A stretch of DNA of 64,000 bases from the NCBI GenBank assembly GCA_019240755.1, contig JAFAXS010000045.1:1-64000 (forward strand), given 5' to 3'. The DNA comes from Vulcanimicrobiota bacterium (GTDB lineage Bacteria; Vulcanimicrobiota; Vulcanimicrobiia; Vulcanimicrobiales; Vulcanimicrobiaceae). The first letter of the stretch is position 1. Each line of letters starts with the position of its first letter. This document shows, piece after piece, positions 39,901-48,585 of this stretch. The notes under the pieces are model-generated. The model was not told the origin of the DNA, did no database searches, and saw nothing but the letters and a program-made list of their open reading frames with translations. The position numbers and the translations under genes are program-made.

Positions 39901-41322
39901 ATGAGCTTACGCCCACGGTTTATTCTCGCCGCTTTGTTCACGGTCGCGTTTGCCGCCGTGGTGCTCCTTTTTGTCGCACAGCGCGCGGGGACGCTCGGCC
40001 GCGGGCCGGTCTTAGAAGTCGCAACGACCGGCGACATACGCGACCTCTTCGCGCCGCGCAATCCCAACGGTCCGTTCATCGCGGACCTCGCCCTTCGCCG
40101 GCTCGAAAACTCGTACTACAAGCCGGTCGAGCCGCAGACGCCGATCGCCGGCGAAGTTGCCGGCCTGCGAAGCGTGCTGGGCTCGAAAAGAAATGCCGTT
40201 GCATCGCTTCCCGGGGTGACTGCAACCGGTAACCCCGGCGCCGACGGTCAGATCGCTGCCAGGATCCTGGCATACGCGCAGGATCACTACGCGGCCGCCG
40301 TGGGGCCGCATGGGCGCGACGATCTCACAGATGCGGCACTTCGCGGCATCATGAAATCGGTGAGAGATCCCTACACGGTCTATCTTTCGCCGACGGAGAT
40401 TCGGGGTCTCAACGAGTCCCTGTCCGGCGGCAACTTCGGCGGCATCGGAGTCTACATCTATCAACTGAAAGATGGGCGAATCATCGTTCAACCCATCGAA
40501 CAACTCCCTGCGGCACGCGCCGGCATGAAACCGGGCGAGGTGGTAGACAGCGTTGACGGTAAGCCAGTCCGTGGGGTACCGATCGACCGGGTCGAGACGA
40601 TGATTCGCGGTGAGTCCGGCACCGTCGTTCACCTGCGCGCGCATCTGTACAGCGGTCCGGCGACGGAGCACAGCTATGCGATTGTGCGCGAGATCATCCA
40701 TGTTCCAACGGTGCGCGCTAAGATGGAAAACGGTTTCGATTACATTCGGCTTTCGGACTTCGGAACGACGTCCGCGGACGAGGTGCGCAAGGCGGTGCTC
40801 GCCGGACGCGCGGCCGGCGCGCGCGGCTACATTTTGGATCTGCGCGACAACGGCGGCGGCCTGCTCGATGCCGCCGTGGCGATCTCCAGCATCTTCATTC
40901 CGCAAGGCACCATCGTCTCGACGATCCGCCGCGACGGCCAGCGCACGACCGAAGAGGCGCTCGGCGACGCGATCGGCGGCTTGACGCCGCTGGTCATTCT
41001 CGTCAACAAGTACACGGCGAGCGCATCGGAGATCACGGCGGGCGCACTGCAGGACTACCACTACGCATCGCTCGTCGGAACGCGCACGTTCGGCAAGGGC
41101 GTCGTACAGAGCATCTTCCCGATCCCCGATCCGACGGCGTCCGAGGGCGCGCTCAAGATTACGACCGCGCGCTACGTGACGCCGATGGGACGCGATATCC
41201 AGCACCACGGCATCGAGCCCGACGTCACCGTCGCGCAGGATCCCAACCCATCGCTCATCGACACGCCTGCGGACAGACAGTTGGCCGCCGCCAAGAAACG
41301 CTTGCGACAACTCATACGTTAA
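39901..41322 (+). CDS. S41 family C-terminal processing protease, copy 1
   Basis: This 473-residue protein has an N-terminal anchor (about residues 10-28), a helical region, a PDZ domain (about 150-240, GGIGVYIYQL and AGMKPGEVVDSVDG) and the S41 protease core. The catalytic Ser374 and Lys399 are spaced 25 residues apart (ASASEITAG and FGKGVVQ). These proteases trim or degrade periplasmic proteins; in the FtsEX-EnvC setting they often regulate cell-wall hydrolases (inference). The start ATG 39901 follows a 67-base gap after envC. The gene immediately downstream encodes a second S41 protease. Confidence 0.93.
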   Translation: MSLRPRFILAALFTVAFAAVVLLFVAQRAGTLGRGPVLEVATTGDIRDLFAPRNPNGPFIADLALRRLENSYYKPVEPQTPIAGEVAGLRSVLGSKRNAVASLPGVTATGNPGADGQIAARILAYAQDHYAAAVGPHGRDDLTDAALRGIMKSVRDPYTVYLSPTEIRGLNESLSGGNFGGIGVYIYQLKDGRIIVQPIEQLPAARAGMKPGEVVDSVDGKPVRGVPIDRVETMIRGESGTVVHLRAHLYSGPATEHSYAIVREIIHVPTVRAKMENGFDYIRLSDFGTTSADEVRKAVLAGRAAGARGYILDLRDNGGGLLDAAVAISSIFIPQGTIVSTIRRDGQRTTEEALGDAIGGLTPLVILVNKYTASASEITAGALQDYHYASLVGTRTFGKGVVQSIFPIPDPTASEGALKITTARYVTPMGRDIQHHGIEPDVTVAQDPNPSLIDTPADRQLAAAKKRLRQLIR

Positions 41323-42693
41323 ATGGAAAGCATGAAAAGCCGAAGCCTTCGCCCCCTCGTCGCCTTTGCGCTTGCAACGGCGTTCCTGCAGTTTCCAATC
41401 GGCTCGGCCGCTGCGCCGACGCATCTTTCGGGCGTTGACGCCGGAGAGATATCGAGCAGCTATGCATATTTGACGGACAACTTCTACAAGAAGGTCGATC
41501 CGCAAGCCGTTCTCCATTCGGTCCGGACGCAGCTGGCGTCGGTGATGCGTAGCGCCGGCATCCGGCATATCGCGCTGCCGCCGGTGGAAGCGGCCACGAA
41601 CGCGTCCGGCAACATCCGCGAGATCGACCGCGAAGTCGAGGCGGCCGCCGCCGAATCGCGTCCGAAGCTGAGCGCGCACGACTTGAGCTACGTCGCGATC
41701 GACGGCATCATGCGAGCCGTCAACGACCGCTACACGGTCTTCCTCACGCCGAAGGAGTTCGCGGGCCTCAATCAAGGCTTGGACGGCGGCGATTTCGGTG
41801 GGACCGGCATCGTCATTCAGATCGACGACAAGACGAAGTACGTGTCGGTGGAAAACGTCGTTCCGGACGGTCCTGCCGACAAGGCCGGCGTCGAGCAGGA
41901 CGATTTGATCACCGCTATCGACGGCGCTTCGACGAAGGGCATGAGCCTCAATCAAGCTAGTGCGAAGCTCCGCGGCAAGGAAGGTACGCGCGTCACGCTG
42001 ACCCTCCAGCGGGAAGGGACGACCCTAGCGCCGATCCCGATCACTCGCGCAAAGATCCACCAACTGAGCGTATACGAGAAGATGCTGCCCGGAAAAATCG
42101 GATACATCGCGCTGACCGTTTTCGGGCGCGAGACGGGCAACGAGCTGAACACTGCCCTCGATCGTCTCGCCCGCCAAGGAGCCCGCGCTCTCGTGCTGGA
42201 TCTGCGAGATAACGGCGGCGGCTACCTCGAAGCTGCCGTCGCGGTCAGCTCGAAGTTCATTTCGAGCGGTCCGATCGTCTCCGTAGAATCGCGCGCCTCG
42301 AACATTACGACGCTGGATGCCGACAACACCGCGATCTCACCGGTCCCGCTCGTCGTCCTCGTCAATGGCTACACGGCTTCCGCGTCGGAAATAACGTCCG
42401 GCGCGATCCAAGACAGCAGCGTCGGAACGATCATGGGCACGAAGACATTTGGCAAAGGCGTCGTCCAAACGATTTATCCGCTGCCCGACGGCAGCGCGAT
42501 CAAGATCACGACGGCGCGCTATCTCACGCCCCGAAACCGCGACATCAACCACCTCGGCATCACTCCGGACATCACGGTGGCCGAGAACAAGCACGCTCAG
42601 TTCGGCATACCGTCCAAGGACGAGCAGCTAACTCGCGCACTCCAGTATTTGGATGAGAAGCTAGCCCACCTCAACCAAGACAACGGCCTTTAA
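41323..42693 (+). CDS. S41 family C-terminal processing protease, copy 2
   Basis: A 456-residue paralogue of the preceding gene, with a signal peptide (about residues 10-30), a helical N-terminal region and a PDZ domain (about 165-250, GGTGIVIQID and AGVEQDDLITAIDG). The S41 core has Ser353 and Lys378 at the usual spacing of 25 (ASASEITSG and FGKGVVQ). It starts at ATG 41323 right after the stop of copy 1, or at the fourth codon ATG 41332. The two copies differ enough in the N-terminal region to recognise different targets or partners. It ends the ftsE operon. Confidence 0.93.
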   Translation: MESMKSRSLRPLVAFALATAFLQFPIGSAAAPTHLSGVDAGEISSSYAYLTDNFYKKVDPQAVLHSVRTQLASVMRSAGIRHIALPPVEAATNASGNIREIDREVEAAAAESRPKLSAHDLSYVAIDGIMRAVNDRYTVFLTPKEFAGLNQGLDGGDFGGTGIVIQIDDKTKYVSVENVVPDGPADKAGVEQDDLITAIDGASTKGMSLNQASAKLRGKEGTRVTLTLQREGTTLAPIPITRAKIHQLSVYEKMLPGKIGYIALTVFGRETGNELNTALDRLARQGARALVLDLRDNGGGYLEAAVAVSSKFISSGPIVSVESRASNITTLDADNTAISPVPLVVLVNGYTASASEITSGAIQDSSVGTIMGTKTFGKGVVQTIYPLPDGSAIKITTARYLTPRNRDINHLGITPDITVAENKHAQFGIPSKDEQLTRALQYLDEKLAHLNQDNGL

Positions 42694-42803
42694 GGGGCTA
42701 TCGTTCCGTCATCTCTTTGTCGCCGCGGGGCTCATTTACCGTAGTAAACGTCGGCCCTCGGCTCCGCGATCTGACGAAACGCTAACCCCTTAGAATGCCC
42801 GGC
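42694..42803. other. Non-coding gap between the converging ftsE and rne operons
   Basis: These 110 bases separate two stop codons. A small hairpin, TTTAC-CGTA-GTAAA, lies near the middle, and the edges hold imperfectly complementary GGGGCTATCGTT and AACGCTAACCCC blocks that could pair into a long stem. This is a plausible two-way terminator region, but there is no clear T-run. Confidence 0.35.
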
Positions 42804-45203
42804 TTAAGTCGCTTTTTTGCGGGAGGTCGTTGTGCGTTTGCGCTTCGGCTTCTCCGTAGCGGTTTCGTCTGAACTTTCGGCGGCGCGAGGCGTTCGAGCG
42901 CGCGTGGGCCGCGACTCGGCGGCCGCTGCCGGCTGATGTTCTTGCGCGTCGCTCGTCGAACGCCGTCGCCGCGGCCGACGCGTCGTGCTCGGAAGGGCGA
43001 GCGCGCTCGCCGCGCCTCCCAGCTCGCCGGGTGCGGACGGCTCGACGGCCGCCGCAGTCCTACGACGACGCCGCGCCGGCTGCGCGCGCTTCGGCTCCTC
43101 CTGCGGCACCGAGAGGCTCGGCGGTGGCGCTTCCACTGCAGGCGGCGCGGCCTGCGAGACGGGCGCGATCGCGTGGGTCTGCGTTGCAGATAACGAATCC
43201 GCGGTCACGCCGCTTGCGGGCCGTCCGCCGCGTCCCCGGCGCCGGCGCCGGCGCCGGCGCCGTTTCCGGCCGCCGCCCTGCTCTTGCGGGGGCTGCGTTC
43301 CAATGATGATCGCATCGGGCTGCGCTTCACCCTTGCGCTCGGCCCGCAAGGCCTTGTCTTGTTCCTCTTCCTCTTCGGTCGCAGAAGAGATTCCAATCGG
43401 CGCGCGCGCCGCCGACTGTCGCGCCGCATCTTCGGCCAGTTCGCGCAACTGGCGCGTCTGCTCGGCGGCGGTGGGTTCGGCGCGCCGTCCCGGGCGCCGC
43501 TTGCGTGCCTTCGCGCCGGCCGTGACCAGCTCGGCAAGCACGTAGTCGCGTTGATCGTCGACGTCGAGAATTCGAATGCGAACGAAGTTGCCGGCGCTGT
43601 TCGCGCCGTTGTCCACTTCCGCCACGCGACCGTCGACGACCGCCGCCGCCGACGTGGGGTTCGGCAGGCGTCCCGGCAGTAGTTCCACCTCGTACTCGTC
43701 GCCCACGCGCAACGCGTGTCCGCGCTTCGCGCCGGCCGGCACGACCTCGATCCGCGCCTTTTCCGGATGAATCATCGCGTCCACGCGAACGACGATCGTA
43801 CGGCCAAGGCTCTGCGCGAGCTCTTGACACTCGTTTTCGTACCAGAAATCCATCTGCGTCGCGACGGTCGGCGAAACGTGCACGAGCACGTCGCCCGTCG
43901 TCCCGCTGCGAACCTCGTGCCGGATTTGCCGAAACGTTTCAATCGCGACCGACTGCGCGGACATTACGCTCCCGGTTCCGCTGCAGGTCGGACAGGCCCC
44001 GCGCAACTGCGCCCCTAGATCCTTTCCGATTCGCTTGCGCGTGAACTCGAGGAGCCCGAGATTCGAAAACGATTGAATCGTCGCCCGCGTCCGGTCGCGG
44101 CGAAGACTCTCCTCCATCTTCGCGATTACCTTTTCGCGCGAAGCATCCGACGCCATATCGATGAAATCGACGACGACGATGCCGCCGATGTCCCTCAAGC
44201 GCACCTGCCGGGCGACTTCCTCCGCTGCCTCAATGTTGGTCTTGAGGATCGTGTCTTCCAGATTGCGGCCGCCCGTGAACTTGCCGGAGTTCACGTCGAT
44301 AACCGTCAGGGCTTCGGTCGACTCGATCACGATTGATGCGCCCGACGGGAGATTGATTTTGGGCTTCATGAGCTTTTGCAGTTCTTCGTTGACATGATAA
44401 TCTTCGAACAACTGCCGCCCGGTGTTGTAATACTCGAGCCTGTTAATGTATTGCGGGCCGAGCAACTGAAGGAGATCGCGAACCTTCCGGTACTCTTCCT
44501 CGTCGTCGATCAACACGCGATCGACGTCGGCGGTGATGAAGTCGCGCGCCGCCTTATAAATCAGGTTCATGTCTTTGTGCAGCAATGACGGCGAAGTCGC
44601 GCGCTTATACGTTTCGAGAATGCCGTGCCACATCCGTATCAGCACGCCGAGGTCGGCAATGAGCTCCGCTTCGCTGGCGCCGGCCGCGGCGGTGCGAACG
44701 ACGGTGGCCATGCCTTCCGGACGAATTCGCTTCATCACGGATTTGAGCCGGTTACGCTCGTCGGCGGAGTCGACCTTACGAGAAACGCCCGAGTATTTGC
44801 CAGTGGGCATCAGGATTAGGTATCGTCCGGGCAGGGAGATATTGGTGGAGATGCGCGCGCCCTTGAGGCCGCGCGGCTCCTTGACGATCTGGACGAGCAC
44901 GTCATCGCCGCGTTTGACTTTCTCGCTGATCGTGAAGCCGCTATGGCCCTGCGTTATCTCGACGTCGCCGATGTTGAGCGGTTGCTTATTGATATCGTCG
45001 ACGTACAAAAAGGCGTTGCGGCCGAGGCCGATATCAACGAACGCGGCGCCCATTCCGGGCAGCACGTTCTGCACTTTTCCTTTGTAGATCGAGCCGATGA
45101 CTTTCTCTTCGCGCTCGATGTAGAGTTCGGCTAAGTCGCCGTCCTCGAGTATTGCGACCCGGTTCTCCCAGGGGTCGCTCGAGATCAGTATCTCGCTTGG
45201 CAA
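42804..45203 (-). CDS. rne: Ribonuclease E/G with TRAM-like domain and long arginine-rich tail
   Basis: RNase E/G cuts single-stranded AU-rich RNA in mRNA decay and rRNA/tRNA processing. The 799-residue protein has an S1 domain (about 35-125) and a catalytic DNase-I-like domain with Asp303 in VIDVNSG and Asp346 in VVVDFIDM. A zinc link follows at Cys404-X2-Cys407. After it lies a segment at about 497-560 (VGDEYEV...VVDGRVAEVD...VRIRILDVDD) that reads like a TRAM RNA-binding domain. The tail (565-799) is disordered, with runs of Arg and Ala/Pro. The TTG start at 45203 has GAGGA four bases upstream. It lies downstream of rodA in the min cluster. Confidence 0.94.
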   Translation of the reverse strand: MPSEILISSDPWENRVAILEDGDLAELYIEREEKVIGSIYKGKVQNVLPGMGAAFVDIGLGRNAFLYVDDINKQPLNIGDVEITQGHSGFTISEKVKRGDDVLVQIVKEPRGLKGARISTNISLPGRYLILMPTGKYSGVSRKVDSADERNRLKSVMKRIRPEGMATVVRTAAAGASEAELIADLGVLIRMWHGILETYKRATSPSLLHKDMNLIYKAARDFITADVDRVLIDDEEEYRKVRDLLQLLGPQYINRLEYYNTGRQLFEDYHVNEELQKLMKPKINLPSGASIVIESTEALTVIDVNSGKFTGGRNLEDTILKTNIEAAEEVARQVRLRDIGGIVVVDFIDMASDASREKVIAKMEESLRRDRTRATIQSFSNLGLLEFTRKRIGKDLGAQLRGACPTCSGTGSVMSAQSVAIETFRQIRHEVRSGTTGDVLVHVSPTVATQMDFWYENECQELAQSLGRTIVVRVDAMIHPEKARIEVVPAGAKRGHALRVGDEYEVELLPGRLPNPTSAAAVVDGRVAEVDNGANSAGNFVRIRILDVDDQRDYVLAELVTAGAKARKRRPGRRAEPTAAEQTRQLRELAEDAARQSAARAPIGISSATEEEEEQDKALRAERKGEAQPDAIIIGTQPPQEQGGGRKRRRRRRRRRGRGGRPASGVTADSLSATQTHAIAPVSQAAPPAVEAPPPSLSVPQEEPKRAQPARRRRRTAAAVEPSAPGELGGAASALALPSTTRRPRRRRSTSDAQEHQPAAAAESRPTRARTPRAAESSDETATEKPKRKRTTTSRKKAT

Positions 45204-45355
45204 ATTGTCCTCAAGAAACTCTGCGGGCTTGCCGGCCGCCGCACTTCCGTTGCCGGCGCGTCTGGCGGGGCGGCCTTGACCGCCACGGCACTCCCGCTAA
45301 AAACTTTTGCTCGCGCGAGTTCCGGGCGGACCCAGGCGGGACCTTCCGTGGCACC
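45204..45355 (-). other. Leader region upstream of rne
   Basis: This 152-base stretch between the rodA stop and the rne start contains a perfect 10-base palindrome CTCGCGCGAG (45310-45319) and distant complementary blocks GCCACGG (45282-45288) and CCGTGGC (45346-45352). No gene is apparent. In E. coli the rne leader folds and lets RNase E control its own level; a similar leader role here is inference. Confidence 0.35.
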
Positions 45356-46489
45356 CTAGGCGTTGCCGAGAACGCCGCGGTCCTTCTGCGAGTAGATGTT
45401 CAAGAGAATTCCGATTGCGGCGAAGTCCGTCAGCATTGCCGACCCGCCGTACGACATGAACGGAAGTGGGATTCCCGTGATCGGCATGATGCCGATCGTC
45501 ATGCCGATATTGACCAGCAAATGGAAAAAGAGCATTCCGACGAGCCCTGCGGCGAGCAAGAAACCGAATCGCTCGCGCGCCGCGAGCATCGTGCGAATCC
45601 CCCCGTAGAGTATCGCCGCATAGCAGGCAAGCAGCAGCAACGCGCCGGCGAGACCCCACTCTTCCGCCAACACCGTAAAGATAAAGTCGCGCGAGTGTTC
45701 CGGAACGAAGTTGAGCTGCGTTTGCGTTCCGTGAAAGAGCCCTCGTCCGAAGAGCTCTCCGTTGCCGACGGCGATCTCCGATTGGTTCAAGTTGTAGCCG
45801 GCACCTTGGAGGTCGGCTTTAGGATTCAGAAATACGAACAGTCTCGCGCGCTGGAACGGCTTGAGAACCGCGCTGGTTCCGACCGCTCCGGCGGCAACGA
45901 CCAAGATCCCCAAACAATAGATCGCGAAGTCGCCGAGCTTCGGAAGCGCAAAAAAGAGGTCCACCGTGAGGATCGCGACCAGCACCAGCGACGTTCCGAG
46001 GTCGGGCTGCTTGAGGATGATCAGCGCGGGAACGGCAACCGTCAGCAGCGGCTTCCAAAGGTCGAGCAACTTTTCGTAGGTCGCGGAGCAGAGTACGGCG
46101 GCGAGCGCAATCGCGACGACGAGCTTGGCGGGCTCCGAAGGCTGAAACGTGCCGAGCGGTCCGAGTGAGATCCAGCGCTGCGCGCCCATGGCGCTGTGAC
46201 CGCCACGCAAGATAAAGAGCAGCAGCAATAGATCCACGGCGTACAGCGGCAACGCCCATCGCTGCCAGTTGCGGTAATCGACCAAGGAAAGCGCGACCAT
46301 GATGCACGCCCCGAGAATTAGGTACAGCGTCTGCTTTTGGAACTCGCCGGCGCTTCCGGGTGAGTGGAGGCTCGCGGACTTTATGCACACCAAACCAATG
46401 AGTGCAATGGCGACGGCGCAGCCTGCCAACGGCCAGTTGGTTCTTCGCGCGTAACGCCACAGCTGCGCGCTCCGAAACGCGAGGACCAT
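45356..46489 (-). CDS. rodA: Rod-shape determining peptidoglycan polymerase RodA
   Basis: RodA is the SEDS-family glycosyltransferase that builds side-wall peptidoglycan with a PBP2 partner. The 377-residue protein has ten hydrophobic helices and the RodA signatures QRWISLGPLGTFQPSEPAKL, KQPDLGTSLVL, NLNQSEIAVGNGELFG, FVPEHSRDFIFTVLAEE and the C-terminal PFMSYGGSAML. The start at 46489 lies 7 bases after the minE stop. No pbp2, mreB or mreC gene is in the window, but coupling to minE joins elongation and division control in one operon. A longer reading frame upstream is shadow. Confidence 0.95.
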   Translation of the reverse strand: MVLAFRSAQLWRYARRTNWPLAGCAVAIALIGLVCIKSASLHSPGSAGEFQKQTLYLILGACIMVALSLVDYRNWQRWALPLYAVDLLLLLFILRGGHSAMGAQRWISLGPLGTFQPSEPAKLVVAIALAAVLCSATYEKLLDLWKPLLTVAVPALIILKQPDLGTSLVLVAILTVDLFFALPKLGDFAIYCLGILVVAAGAVGTSAVLKPFQRARLFVFLNPKADLQGAGYNLNQSEIAVGNGELFGRGLFHGTQTQLNFVPEHSRDFIFTVLAEEWGLAGALLLLACYAAILYGGIRTMLAARERFGFLLAAGLVGMLFFHLLVNIGMTIGIMPITGIPLPFMSYGGSAMLTDFAAIGILLNIYSQKDRGVLGNA

Positions 46490-46496
46490 CGGGGCG

Positions 46497-46940
46497 TTAG
46501 CCGGCGGCTGGGGCGGTCGCCGGCGCCGGCGGCGATTTCTTGCGGCGCCGCCGCTTGCGCTTGGGCGGCGCCTGACCTTCGGCGCCCGGTCCCGTTTGAG
46601 CGGCGACGCGCTTCGGTTTGCTCGTGCGCGCGGAGCCGTCAGGCGACGGCGCGCGCCCTTCGTGCTTGCCGTTGCCGTTCGCACTGGGCCGGCCGACCGA
46701 GAGAATCGGGATGTTGGCCAGCATCGCGAGCGTGCTCTCTTGGCGTTCGAACGTGACGTCGATGCGCTCCCGGTCGACTTCGACGTGACGCGAGATCACG
46801 TCAACGAGATCCCGCTTCATCGTTTCGATCATATCGGGCGACAACTCGAGATGATCGGTCATCAGCACGAGGCGCAACCGCTCTTTTGCCGTGGCACTCG
46901 AACCACGCTGCCCGAAAATTCGCCGCAGGAACTCGATCAC
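46497..46940 (-). CDS. minE: Cell-division topological factor MinE with a basic C-terminal tail
   Basis: MinE stimulates MinD ATPase and drives Min oscillation, restricting Z-ring assembly to mid-cell. Residues 1-80 match MinE: an N-terminal membrane-binding helix (MIEFLRRIFG), the MinD-contact region (TAKERLRLVLMTDH) and the dimer domain (DLVDVISRHVEVD, DVTFERQES). From about 88 to 147 there is an extra tail, first Gly/Asn/Ser rich then PKRKRRRRKK and a Pro/Ala end, absent from E. coli MinE (88 residues). It starts at GTG 46940, overlapping the upstream minD stop. The tail resembles that of RNase E in the same cluster in its charge. Confidence 0.9.
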   Translation of the reverse strand: MIEFLRRIFGQRGSSATAKERLRLVLMTDHLELSPDMIETMKRDLVDVISRHVEVDRERIDVTFERQESTLAMLANIPILSVGRPSANGNGKHEGRAPSPDGSARTSKPKRVAAQTGPGAEGQAPPKRKRRRRKKSPPAPATAPAAG

Positions 46941-47791
46941 GACCGACCTCCTCCAAACAGCGACGTGAGCCGCTCGAGCAGCGTCTGTTTCGCGGCCGGC
47001 GGCATCGGCACGGGAACGTCCTCGCCGGCGATCTTAGCCGCGATCGCATGGTAGGCGGCGCCCGTCGGATTCTCTTTTCGCAGCGCCAGCGGCTCTCCGC
47101 GATTGGTCGTGATGATGATCTCCGGCTCGTCCGCAATGACACCGAGCAGCGGCAGGCGCAGGATCCCGTTGACGTCGTCGATCGAAAGCATCTTCCCGCG
47201 CTTGACGAGTTGGGGACGCAGCCGATTGACGATGAGCTGCGGCTTGAAGCGATTTCCGAGCAATCCAACGACGCGATCGACGTCGCGCACGGCGGACACT
47301 TCGGGCGTGCAGAGGACGATCGCTTCATCCGCGCCCGCGATGGCGTTGCGGAATCCGAGTTCGATTCCGGCCGGACAGTCGATGAGCACGAAATCAAAAC
47401 GCTCGCGCAGCATTGCGATCAACGCCTCCATCTGCGCGGTCTGCACCTCATCCTTCTCGCGTGACTGCGCGGCCGCAAGCAAACGAAGATTCTCGCTATG
47501 CTTGTCGGGAACTAAAGCTTCGTCGAGATCCACGCGCTCTTCCAGTACGTCGAGGACGTGATACTTCACGCGGCTTTCCAGCCCAAGGACGATGTCGAGG
47601 TTACGCAGACCGACGTCCGCATCGACCAGTACGACGCGCGCACCACGCTCTGCCAGCGCCGTACCGAGATTGGCCGTGGTCGTCGTCTTGCCGACGCCTC
47701 CCTTGCCGGACGTTAGGACGATCGCGCGCCCGCGCCGCTGGGGCTCCGCGCCGATCTCACGTTCGATTGCGACGGACTCCATTTCTTGCAC
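46937..47791 (-). CDS. minD: Septum-site determining ATPase MinD, copy 1 (next to minE)
   Basis: This 284-residue deviant-Walker ATPase has SGKGGVGKTTTTANLG with signature lysine 30 and P-loop lysine 35, the switch motif VDADVGLRNLD, and LIDCPAGIE. The C-terminal amphipathic helix LLERLTSLFG binds the membrane. The N-terminus has about 20 extra residues (VAIEREIGAEPQRRG) before the first strand, unusual for MinD. Its stop overlaps minE and its start is 2 bases after the stop of the second MinD. The two copies are clearly diverged (for example LDEALVPDKHSENLRLLAA here against RQALIKDKRFESLAILPA there), so this is not a recent duplication. It might start at GTG 47791 or ATG 47782. Confidence 0.92.
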   Translation of the reverse strand: MQEMESVAIEREIGAEPQRRGRAIVLTSGKGGVGKTTTTANLGTALAERGARVVLVDADVGLRNLDIVLGLESRVKYHVLDVLEERVDLDEALVPDKHSENLRLLAAAQSREKDEVQTAQMEALIAMLRERFDFVLIDCPAGIELGFRNAIAGADEAIVLCTPEVSAVRDVDRVVGLLGNRFKPQLIVNRLRPQLVKRGKMLSIDDVNGILRLPLLGVIADEPEIIITTNRGEPLALRKENPTGAAYHAIAAKIAGEDVPVPMPPAAKQTLLERLTSLFGGGRS

Positions 47792-47793
47792 GT

Positions 47794-48585
47794 CTATCCC
47801 GCTTTCAACGCTCCCATCAGACGATTGAACAAGCCTTGCCGGTCGAAAGTAGTAAACGGAACCAACTCGCCCTCCAAGCGCCGTGCTATCTTATCGTAAA
47901 TGGCACTGAGCCGGCCGGCCTCGCGCAACGCGATCGGCTCGCCTCGGTTCGTCGTGTCGATGACGTCTTCGTCTTCGGGCACGATTCCCAAAAGCTCGAT
48001 CGCAAGGACATCGCAGACGTCTTCGACCGAGAGCATCTCGCCGCTGCTGACCATTTCCGGACGCAGCCGATTGACGATCAATCGAATCGGCTTGCCGCCG
48101 GCGGCGATTTTGCCGACCACGCGGTCGGCGTCGCGAATCGAGCTGACCTCCGGCGTAGTCACGACGATCGCCTCGGCCGCACCGGCAACCGCATTGCGAA
48201 AGCCTGCCTCGATTCCGGCAGGCGAGTCGATGAGGACGTAGTCGGCATGCGCCGACGCCTCTTCGACGATTGCGGCGAATTGCTCGGGCGTTATGGCGTC
48301 CTTTTCACGCGTTTGCGCTGCGGGCAGAATTGCCAACGATTCGAATCGCTTGTCCTTGATCAGCGCCTGGCGCAGTTGACATCGCCCTTCGGCGACCTCC
48401 ACCAAATCGAAAACGATGCGCTTTTCCAGGCCCAGCACCAGATCGAGGTTGCGCAGACCGATGTCCGCATCAATGAGCACGACCCGGCGGCCGCGCTTGG
48501 CCAGCGTCGCGCCGAGATTCGCGGTCGTCGTCGTCTTGCCGACGCCGCCCTTTCCGGACGTTACGACGATTCGGCGTCCGCTCAT
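47794..48585 (-). CDS. minD: Septum-site determining ATPase MinD, copy 2 (next to minC)
   Basis: This 263-residue MinD has the standard N-terminus MSGRRIVVTSGKGGVGKTT with lysines 12 and 17, then LIDADIGLRNLDLVLGLE, LIDSPAGIE and a short C-terminal amphipathic segment GLFNRLMGALKAG. Length matches E. coli MinD (270). It overlaps minC by ATGA and is followed after 2 bases by the other minD. Presence of two full, active-looking MinD proteins in one operon is unusual; they may form a heterodimer or serve distinct partners. Confidence 0.92.
   Translation of the reverse strand: MSGRRIVVTSGKGGVGKTTTTANLGATLAKRGRRVVLIDADIGLRNLDLVLGLEKRIVFDLVEVAEGRCQLRQALIKDKRFESLAILPAAQTREKDAITPEQFAAIVEEASAHADYVLIDSPAGIEAGFRNAVAGAAEAIVVTTPEVSSIRDADRVVGKIAAGGKPIRLIVNRLRPEMVSSGEMLSVEDVCDVLAIELLGIVPEDEDVIDTTNRGEPIALREAGRLSAIYDKIARRLEGELVPFTTFDRQGLFNRLMGALKAG

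Noticed and set aside
40012-41955. 647-codon minus-strand frame antisense to the S41 protease genes
   Set aside because: Arg/Asp/Val-rich shadow with no motif; both proteases on the plus strand have complete catalytic dyads.
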